64,000 bases of DNA from Plantago major (GCA_026545765.1 CM048839.1:65831187-65895186); one strand, 5' to 3'; counted from the first letter of the stretch, positions 12,601-23,637 are shown. Numbers and translations are program-made. Notes: a model not told the origin generated them from the sequence alone.

Positions 12601-13871
12601 TTCATTTGTATACTCTTACTCCTTCTGTGCATTGTTTAAATCTCCAATAGACTTCTTCGTTTGACATTATCCCACTCCTTTAGTGTGTTGTTTAACTCTC
12701 AAGTAGTGTTATTCGTTTGTTGTTCATGCCTCTCCAAAGTGTCTTGTTTTTTTATCTCTCAAGTAGAGTTGTTGGTTTGTTGTTTATTCAACTCCTTTTG
12801 TATTTTGTTTAACTCTCAAGTAGAGTTCTTCGTTCGTTATTTTATTACTCCTCTTGTGTGTTGTTTAAATCTCAAAATTGACTTCTCCGTTTGTAATTAT
12901 CACACTTCTTTATTGTTTTGTTTAATTCTAGACTATAATTTTACATTTGTTGTTTAACCCACTCATTATGTGTGTGGTTTAACACTCAAGTAGAGTTCTT
13001 CGTTTGTTATACTCTTACTCCTTCTGTGCATTGTTTAAATCTCGAATAGACTTCTTCGTTTGACATTATTCCACTCCTTTAGTGTGTTGTTTAACTCTCA
13101 AGTGGAGTTATTCGTTTGTTGTTCATTCCTCTCCAAAGTGTCTTGTCTTTATCTCTCAAGTAGAGTTGTTGGTTTGTTGTTTATTCAACTCCTTTTGTGT
13201 TTTGTTTAACTCTCAAGTAGAGTTCTTCGTTCGTTATTTTATTACTCCTCTTGTGTGTTGTTTAAATCTCAAAATTGACTTCTCCGTTTGTAATTATCAC
13301 ACTTCTTTATTGTTTTGTTTAACTCTACACTAGAATTTTACATTTGTTGTTCAACCCACTCATTATGTGTGTGGTTTTACACTCAAGTAGAGTTCATCGT
13401 TTGTTATACTCTTAGTCCTTCTGTGCATTGTTTAAATGTCGAATAGACCTCTTCGTTTGACATTATCGCACTCCTTTAGTGTGTTGTTTAACTCTCAAGT
13501 ATAGTTATTCGTTTGTTGTTCATCCCTCTCCAAAGTGTCTTGTTTTTATCTCTCAAGTAGAGTTGTTGGTTTGTTGTTTATTCAACTCCTTTTGTGTTTT
13601 GTTTAACTCTCAAGTAGAGTTCTTCGTTCGTTATTTTGTTACTCCTCTTGTGTGTTGTTTAAATCTCAAAATTGACTTCTCCGTTTGTAATTATCACACT
13701 TCTTTATTGTGTTGTTTAATTCTAGACTAGAATTTTACATTTGTTGTTTAACCCACTCCTTATGTGTGTGGTTTAACACGCAAGTAGAGTTCTTCGTTTG
13801 TTATACTCTTACTCCTTCTATGCATTATTTAAATCTCGAATAGACTTCTTCGTTTGACATTATCCCACACC
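3672..13871. repeat. Satellite array, 397-bp unit, about 25.7 copies
   Basis: A 10.2-kb head-to-tail tandem array. Homologous landmarks, for example the TTTAAC before the CTCTCAAGTAGAGTT motif that precedes TTCGTTCG, recur at 3687, about 4083, 4478, 4874, 5271, 6064, 6461, 8452, 8849, 9246, 10831, 11228, 13205 and 13602, which is a 397-bp period with small indels. One unit has an extra 7 bp (repeat of AGTGTTT) near 7130. Each unit is itself seven related monomers of 55-58 bp. Copies between about 8.2 and 11.8 kb are nearly identical and the edges are more diverged, as expected for unequal exchange. The array is AT-rich with pyrimidines concentrated on the + strand. It abuts LINE A-tails on both sides. 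Sixty- to 98-codon open frames inside it are by-products. Confidence 0.97.
13090..13486. repeat. Representative 397-bp higher-order unit with seven monomers
   Basis: In this copy monomers start at 13090, 13148, 13205, 13261, 13318, 13376 and 13431, and the next unit begins at 13487. Monomer lengths are therefore 58, 57, 56, 57, 58, 55 and 56 bp. Each begins with a TTTAA/TTTAT-like start, then a variant of CTCTCAAGTAGAGTT, then TTCGTTTGTTAT and an ACTCCTT-rich end. Monomers at the same place in successive units match far better than neighbours within a unit, which is the definition of a higher-order repeat. Confidence 0.9.
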
Positions 13872-13884
13872 TTTTTTTTTTTTT

Positions 13885-15694
13885 AATAAAATGAGCCTAC
13901 GCTCTCGTTAGTATTATATCCTCCTCATGGCGGTTTGTGGGAACCCGCAAATACCAAGTAGCTTTTACATGTTACATCCCAACTAGAAGCCCAAGGCCAT
14001 AGACTTAACCTATGCCTAAAGAGACTTACAAAAATACTATAGCTATCCATCAAATACCAAAATATATGCAACCTAGTGGGCCAAAAAGGGCCACCTATAT
14101 GTGCCAATGCCCGAGCCATGCTATGCCAATGTCAAGTCCTTGCTGTATCAAAGATCCGTACATGTCTTTGTCCGTGCCATTGCTGTGCCAATGCCAATGC
14201 TGTGCCATTGTCCTTCCTTCTTTGTGCCATTGAGTGTGCCATTGTACTTCCTTCTTCGGTGCCATTGTTGTGCCAATCTAAGTCCTCGCTGTACCATTTC
14301 CCTAACATCTTCGAGCCGTTGCTGTGTCATTGTCCTGCATAATGTCCTGCCGTCTATGTGCCAATATACCAATATAATGCAGTGACCTGTGCCTGGTAAT
14401 GCCATACAAGAGTAATCATTGTTGTACCATCCTGGGTATCTATGTGCCATTATAGTTCCAATGTTATGCCAATCATGATGCCAGTGTGCCATTGGGTAAA
14501 ACCCATAGCTGTGCCATCCTGTGTGCCAATGTGCCCCAGAATATACAAATAAAACTTTTCCTAGTCTGAACAAGGACTGATACAAAAACCAGAACACATA
14601 GCAATAAAAGATAAACCAATCTAACTCAAGGGAAAGAAAAAACCAACTGCTCCTCTCAAACCAAACTAGATACAACCACTTGTTAGCTAAGAAGAGATAA
14701 AAGCCTAGAACTCTACTACAAATAGTCTGTAAAAACCAGACAGAAAGATAGTAAAGAGCTAGCCAACATCTAATCAAAACAGTCCAAAAACCAAGATAAA
14801 CAAGTGTGTGCAATGCAGCAAAAGATAGTGTTTGATAATACCAAGAAGCCAAAGAAAACAAGTGAACAGTCCTAACTAGTGCTACAAGGGAGGGAGAGAT
14901 ACTCCCTTGAGAAGAAACATCAAGCAAAATGCACCCTTTCCTACCATAATTAAAGTATGCAAAAGAAGAGAAGGACTCAAGGACAGGTCTCTCCAAACCT
15001 GACACAATAAGCCAAAGATCAATATGCAGCTACCCCTTCCCCTCTCCCATAGAAGAATAGCCAACCACAAACCATTCCATATCCAGAAACTCAGAACAAA
15101 ACCAGACTTTGCCAAAAACCCATCATAAACACACAGCCAAGCAGGATAGGAGCTCCTGCTGATCAAAGGAACTAAAACCAGACAGAAAAAAGAAAAGAAA
15201 AAGAGCTTCCCAGACCTGAGTATTATCATTTTTCTTCTCAGGGATAATCTATCACATCTTTTTGTCAATTGACCTAGCATTTTTTGACCCCTCTCTCTTT
15301 CTTTTTTAAACTGGGAAGCTTCTAATGATCTTGTTCTGTTTATGGATCCTTTGCCATTTTTTTCTTAGAAAATTGGCTTTTTTACACTCATCCTGGGGAT
15401 TTCTACAGGAGTGACTAAGGCTCACATGAAAGTAGCAGCACCTGTCAAAAGAACAAACACAGGTGAGAGAAACAAAAAAGGATCTGCTCCCTACTGGCTT
15501 GCTCAGATCAGCTAGCCTTAAACTGAACCACTTTACCCCCAAAACAACACATCTCCACCAATCCCCACAGCAATCTCCACATAAAAACATCCTCAGCAAC
15601 ACTCCATAACATCTCTGCAGTAATAACCACCTGCCAGATAACACCACCACCAGCTACCATACTAGCAACCAAAGAAAACCAGAAATGCAGAATA
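13885..15694 (-). other. LINE B 3' untranslated region
   Basis: About 1.8 kb separates the RNase H stop from the A-tail. On the minus strand it is T-rich. A 285-codon open frame (15005-14148) and others at 15280-14882 and 15650-15306 have hydrophobic or biased composition, no recognisable domain and no start context, so I treat them as accidental. It contains a GTGCCAT-type degenerate repeat (next entry). Confidence 0.65.
14095..14540. repeat. Degenerate GTGCCAT/GTGCCAA low-complexity repeat
   Basis: The heptamers GTGCCAT and GTGCCAA, plus one-base variants, occur more than a dozen times in about 450 bp at irregular spacing, for example around 14100, 14180, 14195, 14205, 14225, 14240, 14265, 14446, 14493, 14512 and 14520. 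Spacing is not constant, so this is a decayed minisatellite or simple-sequence expansion within the LINE B 3' UTR. Confidence 0.7.
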
Positions 15695-18600
15695 CTAATG
15701 TAACAGGTGTCTTGCATTGGAAATTCTGATATAAGGCCTTCCAGTCTTATCACTATAAGCCAGTTGTCTCACTCTAATGGGGCAATCTCCTGGATCATAA
15801 ATGATGTTATTTTTACTGTGTAGGGCAGAGTTGGCAAAAAAATCAGCTATTGAATTACCTTCCCTGAACACATGTACAAATCTGACTGATCTATTCTCAC
15901 ATAAAGATATTATTGTGGAGATGAGGATGACCAGATTCCACTGCCTGTTCTCTTGATAAGTTGCTATTTTCCTCATTGCCACCATAGAGTCAGATTCCAC
16001 TATTATCTGGTTGAGACCCATGCTTTTACTTAGTTGCAGACCCTGCCATATGCCAATTAGCTCGGCATATAGAATAGAGGAATTACCAATAAAGGATTGG
16101 TATCCTCTGAGAATTCTTCCATCTTTATCTCTTATAACCCCTCCTGCTGCTGCCAATGAAGTTCTATGACTATAAGAGCCATCTGTGTTGATTTTGACCC
16201 ATTGTCTTGGGGGCTTCTTCCAATATACTTTCACTATCTTACAGGTTGGTGCAGCTGGTAAAGTAAGATGCCATAATTCAGCTATGGTTAAGTCTCCTCT
16301 CCAGAACTCCCTTGATAATGTCTTTGCAGCATGAGTCAGAATGAGATAGCTCATGACTTTTTGTATGATGGAAGTAGAAGAGATCTTTTTGCCTTTGTGC
16401 TTAGCATCATGCCTGGCCAACCAAGCATGCCATCCTATCATAACAGGGATGAAGATTCTAACATGATGTTTTGCTATGACATCTGAAGAATTTAACCAGC
16501 TCTTGAACCTTCCTAACACTGAAGTATGTTGTACCAACTGCACCTGAAAAAGATTAGAAAACCACATCCAGACCTTATATACTTCTTCATTATACAACAA
16601 CACATGTAGAATGGTTTCCATTGAATGGCAGCATTGAAATCTGGAAGCTAACACTATGCCTCTTGATTGCAGGACTGCATCAACTGGGAGCCAATTATGT
16701 AAAATTTTCCACCAGAAAATAGATACAGTTGTGGGTAATCTTGAACTCCAACAACAAGCTAGGACTCTATTTTCTGGGCTCTTTCTTCTAACTAGTTCCC
16801 AGGCTGACTTGGTAGTAAAGCTCCCATATGGATTGAGTTTCCAAATCAAATTAACACTCTTTTCAACATTGAAAGGGATTAAAAATAATTTGGTAGCAAC
16901 TGGTATAGGCAAAATAGAAGATATCTTACCCCAGTCCCAAGAAGTGTCTGCACCATACTCCTGTACCAATTCTAGCTCACTCCATCCCTGATGAATAGCT
17001 GAGTTTTTAAGCAGACCAGATTCACTCCATTCATCTTCTCAGAAAAACAAAGCCCTGTTCCCACTTTCCAGAAGCAATGTGTTTGGACCTCTTTACTGTC
17101 TTTAGTGAGCCTTTTCCATATCATAGAATCCACATTCTTTGATTGAACATTCCCAGGAAAGCTCTTCTTGCAGTATTTCCTGTAAAGACATTTGGCCCAA
17201 AGAGAATTTTGTTGTCTAAATCTGTACCATAGCTTGTAAGAAAAAGCATCACATAATTCATTCAGAGGTCTAACTCCTAGCCCTCCTTCTGATAATGGCT
17301 TGCACAAAGGTGTCCATTTTGACCAATGTAATCTTTTACTTAGATCAGTTGTGCCCCCAGAAGAATTTTGCTATTAAAGAGTCTATCATCTTGAAAACTG
17401 CCACTGGAGGTTGACACACTTGTAATAGATAAACAGTCATGGAGGAGAGTACACTCCCCACTAAAATCCATCTACCTCCCTGTGATAAGAGGTTAATGTT
17501 CTATCCAGTTAGTTTCTTTCTGATTTTCTCTATTAAAGGAACATACAGCTCTTTCTTCTTCCTCCCCTTAGAAATAGGAGCACCTAGATAAAAGAAAGGA
17601 AGTTCTTTTGCTGTGAAACCTATGACTCCCTCTACCATAACAGAATTGGCATTGTTCCCCACATATAAATCACTCTTAGACATGTTGATCTTTTGGCCAG
17701 AAGCATTCTCATAGTGCTTGAAGAAGCTCATTATCTTCTTTAATCCCATCTTGTTACCTTTTGTAAACAGAATTAGATCATCCGCATATGCTAGGTGATT
17801 GACAGTTAGGCCCTTCTTGGTGTCATAGTACGAATCAGGGGATTTCTCAAAAATGTCATTTAGTCCCCTTGATAGGTACTCACTTGCTAGTATGAAGAGG
17901 GTAGGAGATAAAGGATCTCCTTGCCTAATCCCATGTTCTGATTTGATAAATCCCTTGGAAACTCCATTGACTATTACCCCAAAGTGATAGTTATTAACAG
18001 TTTTCATTATCATTTGAGTCCATGTACGAGAGAACCCAAAAGCCAGTAGCATCTTGGATAAGAAACTCCAATTTAATCTGTCATATGCTTTCAACATATC
18101 TATCTTGATGACTATATTTGAACTTCGAGTTTTCACATCCAGAGAGCTGATTAATTCCTGTGTGAGGAGAATATTGTCTGAGATCAGCCTGCCCTTTAGA
18201 AATCCACTCTGGTTTTCTGAAATCACATAAGGGAGGATGATAGCCAGTCTATCATTCAGAAGCTTTTTGATAATCTTGTGAGAAAAATTACATAGATTAA
18301 TGGGCCTATAGTCAGACCAAGAGATAGGTGAAACAGTCTTGGGAATGAGGGCTAGGGAAGTTGAAGATATCTCCAGAGGTAGAGCTGCCCCAGAAAAGAT
18401 ATCTTGTAAGGATTCCAAAAGATCCTCTTTAATGATATCCCAGCAATCTTGATAGAATTGGGTTGTGTACCCATCTGGTCCTGCAGAGGCTTCTTTGTTA
18501 AGGCCAAACACCACTGATTTGACTTCTTGTAGACTGGGAGATTCACAAAGAGAGCTGTTGATTTCTGGATCCACAAAAGGACTAAATAGGCTAAGCTTGG

Positions 18601-19801
18601 GTTCTTCTGTAACTGAAATCTCATCTGCAAGCATATGAGTAAAATAAGATATTGCAGCATCATGAATTTCCTCAGGGCTTGTAATATTTCTCCCCACATA
18701 ATTTATGCTTAGAATCTTTCCTTTACTCCTTTTCCTCTTCACAATGTTATGGAATAACTTAGTATTTCTGTCTCCTTCCGTATTACATTTGCAGGCAGCT
18801 TCTTGTCTCCAAAACACTTCTTCCATATTCAACACCTTCTGAAAATGTTCAGCTGCTTTCCTGAAATTTGTTTGATTCAGAGAAGAGGGATTGTTCTGCA
18901 ATAAGATTTCAGCTTGAGCCACTTTTAGTTCTTCATCCTTCAGCTTTTGGAAAATATTACCAAACACTTTCCTGTTCCACCAAGAGAGGTGTTGTTTTAA
19001 CCTATGAAGCTTCTCCCACAGTTTTTGTCACCCTGTATGCCTAGCAGGTAAAGACCAGTCTTTGAAATGCAGGATACAATCGATCAGAAAACCCACATGT
19101 TTTGAAATCAAAGTCATTGCTCTTGCAAGTCGGTTTCCTACTTTAATGAGGAGAGGCCTGTGGTCAGAACATCTTCTCACACCATGGGAGACTAAGGTTG
19201 CAGAAAACATATCTAGCCAGGCATGATTGAACAAAATCCTGTCTAGTCTTTGCTTTACCCCTCTCCATTGCCATGTGAAAGGCAATCCTTGAAAACCTAT
19301 ATCATTCAATCCACAATCCATAATACAGGTACCAAAGCCATTTAAGGCTAGAAGATTTGGTGTTGCTCCTCCTTCTCTTTCAGCTACATCTGCCACTACA
19401 TTGAAATCTCCCCCTACAGCCCAGGGAAGGCTAGTATTTGCTAGCTATCTCATAGCTATCCACAGATCTTTCCTTTCTTGCCTTGTACACTTAGCATAAA
19501 CAAATGTCATCAATACTGTACAAGGCAACTTAGTAGAAGAAATCTTGCAATGGAGGAATTGCACATGATCTTCTAAAACTTCTAAATCAAAATCAGGATC
19601 AGAGAAGACCCATATTTTATTAGAACAGTTGGAGACCACTTTATCCATCCTAAACTTAGAACAGTACTTAAACATATCCATAGGTACCAGAGGTTCCAAA
19701 ATAGCCACTATATTTAACTTATACTGATTAATGAGATACCACATTTGTTGCTGAGAGCTCGTGTTTCCCACCCCTCTAATATTCCATATGATGGCATTCA
19801 T
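15695..19801 (-). pseudogene. LINE B ORF2: endonuclease, reverse transcriptase, zinc-binding region, RNase H
   Basis: On the minus strand the ORF starts at an ATG at 19801. It opens with an APE-type endonuclease (IIWNIRG, then ILEP; later GGDFNVV and SDHRPLL). An in-frame TAG at 19447-19445 splits the endonuclease and an in-frame TGA at 19030-19028 follows it. RT runs 18967-17501, with AGPDGYT, KAYDRLNW, GDPLSP and the catalytic YADD near 17790, and ends at an in-frame TAG where a Trp is expected. A short piece at 17307-16972 is in another frame, showing compensating indels. The original frame returns for 16969-15695 (CQCC, then RNase H NTDGSY, AELI, ESDS). Three stops and a pair of frameshifts make it inactive, but most catalytic motifs survive, so it is fairly young. 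Confidence 0.9.
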
Positions 19802-20238
19802 TTAGAGGGTTTAGACCTAGCCTTCCTCCCACTCTTCTTATTACTATTGCTTCTTTGCTCCTTAAAAACATTCCTTTTGGCTATGCTTCTAGTAGTTCTG
19901 ACTACTGGCTGGTTCGCTGCAGTTTTCTCAGGAAACATCTGAGCATAGATCTCATCTGAACTAGTCCAGTCCTCCTCCTCCTCTTCTTCAACATTGTCAG
20001 TATAATCTTCATCTGAAACTCCTTGTGTAGCACCTCTGATAGTTTTATTAGCTTCCAATGCTAAAGACACATCAAGATGCCCTTCATCTGATCCAGGAAG
20101 GATAACATTCAAATCTCCAGCTGATTTTTTTCTTTTAGACTTAAGGATCACAGGTTCAAACTCCAAAGAGTTAGAAGGTGGTTGCAACTCCTGTTGACTA
20201 ACCTCTACAGTTCTTAGGGAACCAGGATCAGGTTCCAA
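19798..20238 (-). CDS. LINE B ORF1, C-terminal part (nucleic-acid-binding gag-like protein)
   Basis: A 146-codon frame immediately upstream of ORF2. The product is acidic in the middle (a run of Glu from VEEEEEE) and basic at the end (KKSGRKARSKPSK), as expected for the tail of a LINE ORF1 RNA-binding protein. Its TGA stop overlaps the ORF2 ATG in an ATGA arrangement at 19801-19798. The N-terminal RNA-binding part is missing, because the copy is truncated or because it is scrambled beyond 20240. Function is inferred from position. Confidence 0.6.
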   Translation of the reverse strand: MEPDPGSLRTVEVSQQELQPPSNSLEFEPVILKSKRKKSAGDLNVILPGSDEGHLDVSLALEANKTIRGATQGVSDEDYTDNVEEEEEEDWTSSDEIYAQMFPEKTAANQPVVRTTRSIAKRNVFKEQRSNSNKKSGRKARSKPSK

Positions 20239-20299
20239 GAACAGGTTTGGGGAGGAGGTTTATGTGAACTGTATATGTTGATAATGACTGTGTTTTTTT

Positions 20300-20600
20300 G
20301 CTTTTGTTCTCTCAAAAAAAATATTACAATAAGTCTCGGAGTGTATCTATGGTACTTGTGCCACCGTTAGTCGTGTTGGGCATGTTTCAAATACTACCTA
20401 CACACCGGCGTGGTCTTAAAATCCCATATGTCCGTGAGGGTTGATGGCGTGTATACCAAACCAGCACGCACAAAAGTGCGGACTTTCGGTAAAACAGACA
20501 CTACCAAAAAATTGAGACAAAATAAGCATATGGGTCATATATAAGACTGCAAAAAAGGAGTATGCAAAAAAAAAAAATTGAAAACATGGAAAAAGAGAGA
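20300..20600. repeat. Dispersed repeat, copy 1 (second copy at 25790-25990)
   Basis: About 200 bp here matches 25790-25990. The clearest block is CATATGTCCGTGAGGGTTG near 20427 and 25891. Flanking shared pieces are GTGTTGGG/CATGTTGGG, ATACTA..TA..ACCGGC.TGG, ACACGCAC or GCACGCAC followed by AAAAGTGC, and CGGTAA. A-rich runs flank both. At the second site it lies in the spacer between Copia-1 pol and its downstream ORF, so this copy is probably a scrap of a related element. No coding sense is visible. Confidence 0.7.
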
Positions 20601-20619
20601 ACGATTGCCTTTTCATTAG

Positions 20620-21051
20620 TCTACTGCTGATTGGTTATAGAGCTGTGATAAAATCCCTTCTGACTTAACTGATTTAGTACAATGCATGAGGTATTTGAGG
20701 CAATTTTGTGACGCAAGTCACCTTCCTTTTCTCTTTATAATCTTGAGTGATTACCCCTACTGGACACTTCCAGGAGTGTGAGAGATTAGTTGCATAGGAT
20801 CCACTTATGAGGGACTACAGGGTTAGACTCAAGTTCCATTTACTTGGGAAACTAACTTTTTGGACTTGTGCATGTGATTCTGTGAATGTCAGTGTGATGT
20901 CAAACCTCTTGCATTTTTCAGGCTTATTATTTGCAATGGTAGACTCGGTAGCTTGGGAGCTAAACTTTACTTTTTTGTCTATGTGTTTGTTTTTCTAGGT
21001 TTTTTAGAGAGTATGTTGCTTGAGGACAAGCAAGGTTCGGTTTGGGGAGTT
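20620..21051 (+). mobile_element. Athila-1: internal 3' end with polypurine tract
   Basis: Non-coding sequence just upstream of an LTR start. It aligns with the reverse complement of 34511-34886 at several blocks: ATGAGGGACTAC/GTGAGGGACTAC, the TAGACT..AGT block, GTAGACTCGGTA/GTAGATTCGGTA, TTGCTTGAGGACAAGC/TTTGCTCGAGGACGGG and the polypurine tract GGTTTGGGGAGT. Such a tract primes plus-strand DNA synthesis next to a 3' LTR. Everything further 5' in this element is missing. Confidence 0.75.
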
Positions 21052-21745
21052 TGATGAGTCGGTTTTACACCGTCTCATCTGGTCTTTTTTACCGTCTTTT
21101 TGTCATCCTTGAGTTTAGTTTTATTAGTTTTCCTAGAATATTTTTACTTGTTTTGTTCTTTGTGTGTTTTGTAGGTATTTGGCTAAACCGCACTAATTGA
21201 AGGCAAAATGGTGTATTTTACGTACATCTACAAGATATGGAGTTTCAAATGCCTCGTATGGATGCTAGAAGTGGAGCGGGAAGGCCAAAATACCAAGAAT
21301 TGGAGCCAAAAGGGGTCAAAAGGGCAAAACGGTCATTCCAGGAAGAACTGGCGATCACTGGCGTACGCCAGTTGCACTCGAAGTTGCAACTGGTGACGCC
21401 AGTTCTTGAATTGGCGTACGCCAGTTGCACTCGAGGTACAACTAGCGACGCCAGTTTCCTAATTCGTTCAGGCTTAGTTTTTCTACTTCATATTAGTTAG
21501 AACAAGACATAATTAGTTTGAGAATCATCTATTGTCAAGTTTTCATACTTTCTCTCTCAACCTAGACCTATTTTCCAAGGCAATTACCGATTTTAGGTAA
21601 TTGAACCGATTTTCATCTTGTAATCCGAAGATTGTCAATTGATTGGGAGCGTTATCTACTTACTCTTTGCATCGATTCGATTCAGGTTCTCAATTCTACC
21701 TAGGGTTTGTGACACGAAGGGTAACAATTGTATCACTAGTATTAG

Positions 21746-23637
21746 TGTAAAATGCCGGAATTTATTTTTGGATCATCAATTTGAATTTAAATTGGAGACG
21801 AAAATTTTATTGGACTCGAGAGGAATTATAAATTTTGAACTGGAGTAAAGGCCTAATTATTAAAAAACCCCTTAGGGTTTTATTTATGTTACTTTATTTC
21901 TTTATTCTTCTTTGGTTTCTTTAGCCGTTCTGTTCTTCTTCTCGTTCTCTTCTTCTTCCTCACCCATCGACACCATAGCCGCCTCCTTCAATCTTGACCT
22001 TTCCCAGAACCGTCACTACTAATCGTACCGGATTGTGGACAGAAATCGAATGAATATTGGGGGTTATGGTTGAGAAACAAAAACAAGATATAGGAAAACC
22101 GATTTCGCGATTCGATTGGACCGATTCATTGATGTTTTGGACTGTTATTGATGGTTTTAGATGGAGGAGATGATGGGTAATCGATTCCCGTAGCCCTTGC
22201 TTGGATTTGGAGGAGTTTGGTTCGATTTCATGGAGTTTGGAAAGTATCAGAATTCGCAGGGACCGAATTGATATTTTGCAGAGACTTTAAGGACATGTGT
22301 TTGAGAATTTGATTAGGGGCAGGGGGTTGTTCGTAATTTAATTTGGACAAACAGCGTGACGAGCTGTTAAATATGTTGACTGAGTAGAATTGTTAACATG
22401 AAAGGCTGTCGTCGAGTGGCCGAAGCAGTGTACTTTTAGGCATGAGGATTGTGGTTCGAACCTCACCGGAGCCTAATTTTGTATTCTTTTATTTTCAGCC
22501 TGTTTTGACCCGTTTAAATTACCGTTTTACCCCTGGATGTTGCAGAATTAAATATATGCCCTCCCACCAATTATTCCTATTTTTTCTAGCTTCAGAAATT
22601 ATCGTTTTGCCCTTGTAACCTACTTTTCCCGCTTCGACCTATTAAACCGCAGTAGGGACTAGCGAAGTGTTCTAGTGGTGTTTTGGAGGTGACTTTTGGA
22701 GATTCGATGTGCAAGCTATCGGAGGATTACTTACGGTTACTTAAGTTTGACTTGGATTCGTATCGACCTTGAGGTAAGGGGAACTCTTGACACTTTTGCT
22801 TTTATTTTCCGATATAAAATGTATATATATGTATAGTTTTCGATTGAAAAATAACTTATGGTTATTATATCATGTTATGGGACTTGATATAATAGTCTAT
22901 TCAAAAAAAGGATCAAGTATGTGTATCCCATAAAATGTTTTGTCTGTGCATGCGATTTGTGAAAGTGATTTTATAAAGCATGGATTATGTGTACGTACGT
23001 TTATGCTCATCGATATGCCTATGAAGTGTGTGACCCTTTCGAGGGATTGTCGTGCTTTGGAGTACTCCCAGTGTTATGTGTGTGACCCTACTGTGTTAGG
23101 GGATATGTTATGTGAAAGCCGACCTGTGTGCCACCATGGTTTGTGTGGCCGTAGTATATATTTGATTCGAGCTAAATGAGAATAGTGTATTGTGACATGT
23201 GTTCCATGCAAATGATTTTCGACTATGTTTGATATAAAAATGGAGTGTATATGTATGTAAACTTTTTATATGTACTTGATCCGGGTAAAAGTGCCAGGAG
23301 CTCACACTTACACCTTTTTTTTAGATATTTAGTAAGTGATTGGACGAAGATACTTTGGAGTTGAGATGGTAGTCAGATGATGGATATGTGAAGGCTGTTT
23401 AGTAGTTGCTGCGACTCTGAGATTTCTATTGTATAGGATGGCTTGTAATATTGAGATTGTTATCTTTTGATGATTTGTATTTGCTGTAATTATTATGTAA
23501 TGGATTTTAGATGCTCTGTTTGAACCACTCTGAGATAATTTATGTATTTGAGGATTAAAGGAAGGCTTCGTCTTGGCGTAAGCCCATCTCACGATAGACG
23601 GCCGATCGCGCCAAAGTTTTGGTTTTGGGTCGTGACA
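21746..23637 (+). repeat. Solo LTR (1892 bp), Gypsy type, nested in the Athila-1 LTR
   Basis: It begins TGTAAAATGCCGG and ends TTTTGGGTCGTGACA, a terminus common in plant Gypsy LTRs. The flanking 5-mers are ATTAG (21741-21745) and ATTGG (23638-23642), a target-site duplication with one change. No internal retrotransposon coding sequence is left, so recombination between two LTRs removed it. A tRNA-like segment lies inside at 22404-22473. Confidence 0.75.
22404..22473 (+). other. tRNA-Ser-like fragment with Pol III box A and box B motifs
   Basis: The segment starts GGCTGTCGTCGAGTGGCCGAAG, shortened here: a box-A-like TGGCCGAAGCAG at 22417-22428 and a box B GGTTCGAACC at 22453-22462, 24 bp apart from end to start. 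The 5' GTCGTCGAGTGG resembles the start of plant tRNA-Ser. The ends GGCT and AGCC could pair, but the T-stem does not form well, and no anticodon arm is evident. It is probably a decayed tRNA-derived piece captured by the LTR, or a chance likeness. Confidence 0.35.

Larger units (their letters stand above)
13872..20240 (-). mobile_element. LINE B: L1-type non-LTR retrotransposon, nearly full length
   Basis: Read on the minus strand it has an ORF1 tail (20238-19798), ORF2 (19801-15695), a 1.8-kb 3' UTR and an A-tail of 13 residues (T-run 13872-13884 on +). The tail joins satellite sequence directly. The 5' end is near 20240-20300 but has no sharp boundary, and no satellite reappears beyond it, so the target-site duplication cannot be confirmed. 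RT, zinc-binding and RNase H motifs match LINE A; the two are one family. Confidence 0.88.

Noticed and set aside
3991..13730. Many 60-98-codon open frames in the satellite, in the same register
   Set aside because: They follow from 57-bp monomers (19 codons) that lack stops in one frame. They recur every 397 bp, which is not a multiple of three, have no start context and a composition set by the repeat.
3672..13871. Regular repeats suggesting a CRISPR array
   Set aside because: The period is 397 bp with no unique spacers and no cas genes; the genome is a plant.
14148..15005. 285-codon minus-strand ORF
   Set aside because: It lies in the LINE B 3' UTR, has no domain, and its C-terminal third simply translates the GTGCCAT repeat.
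20392..20405. ACACACC as target-site duplication partner of the LINE B tail junction (CCCACACC)
   Set aside because: Only a few bases match, the 5' end of LINE B is unclear, and no satellite sequence follows it.
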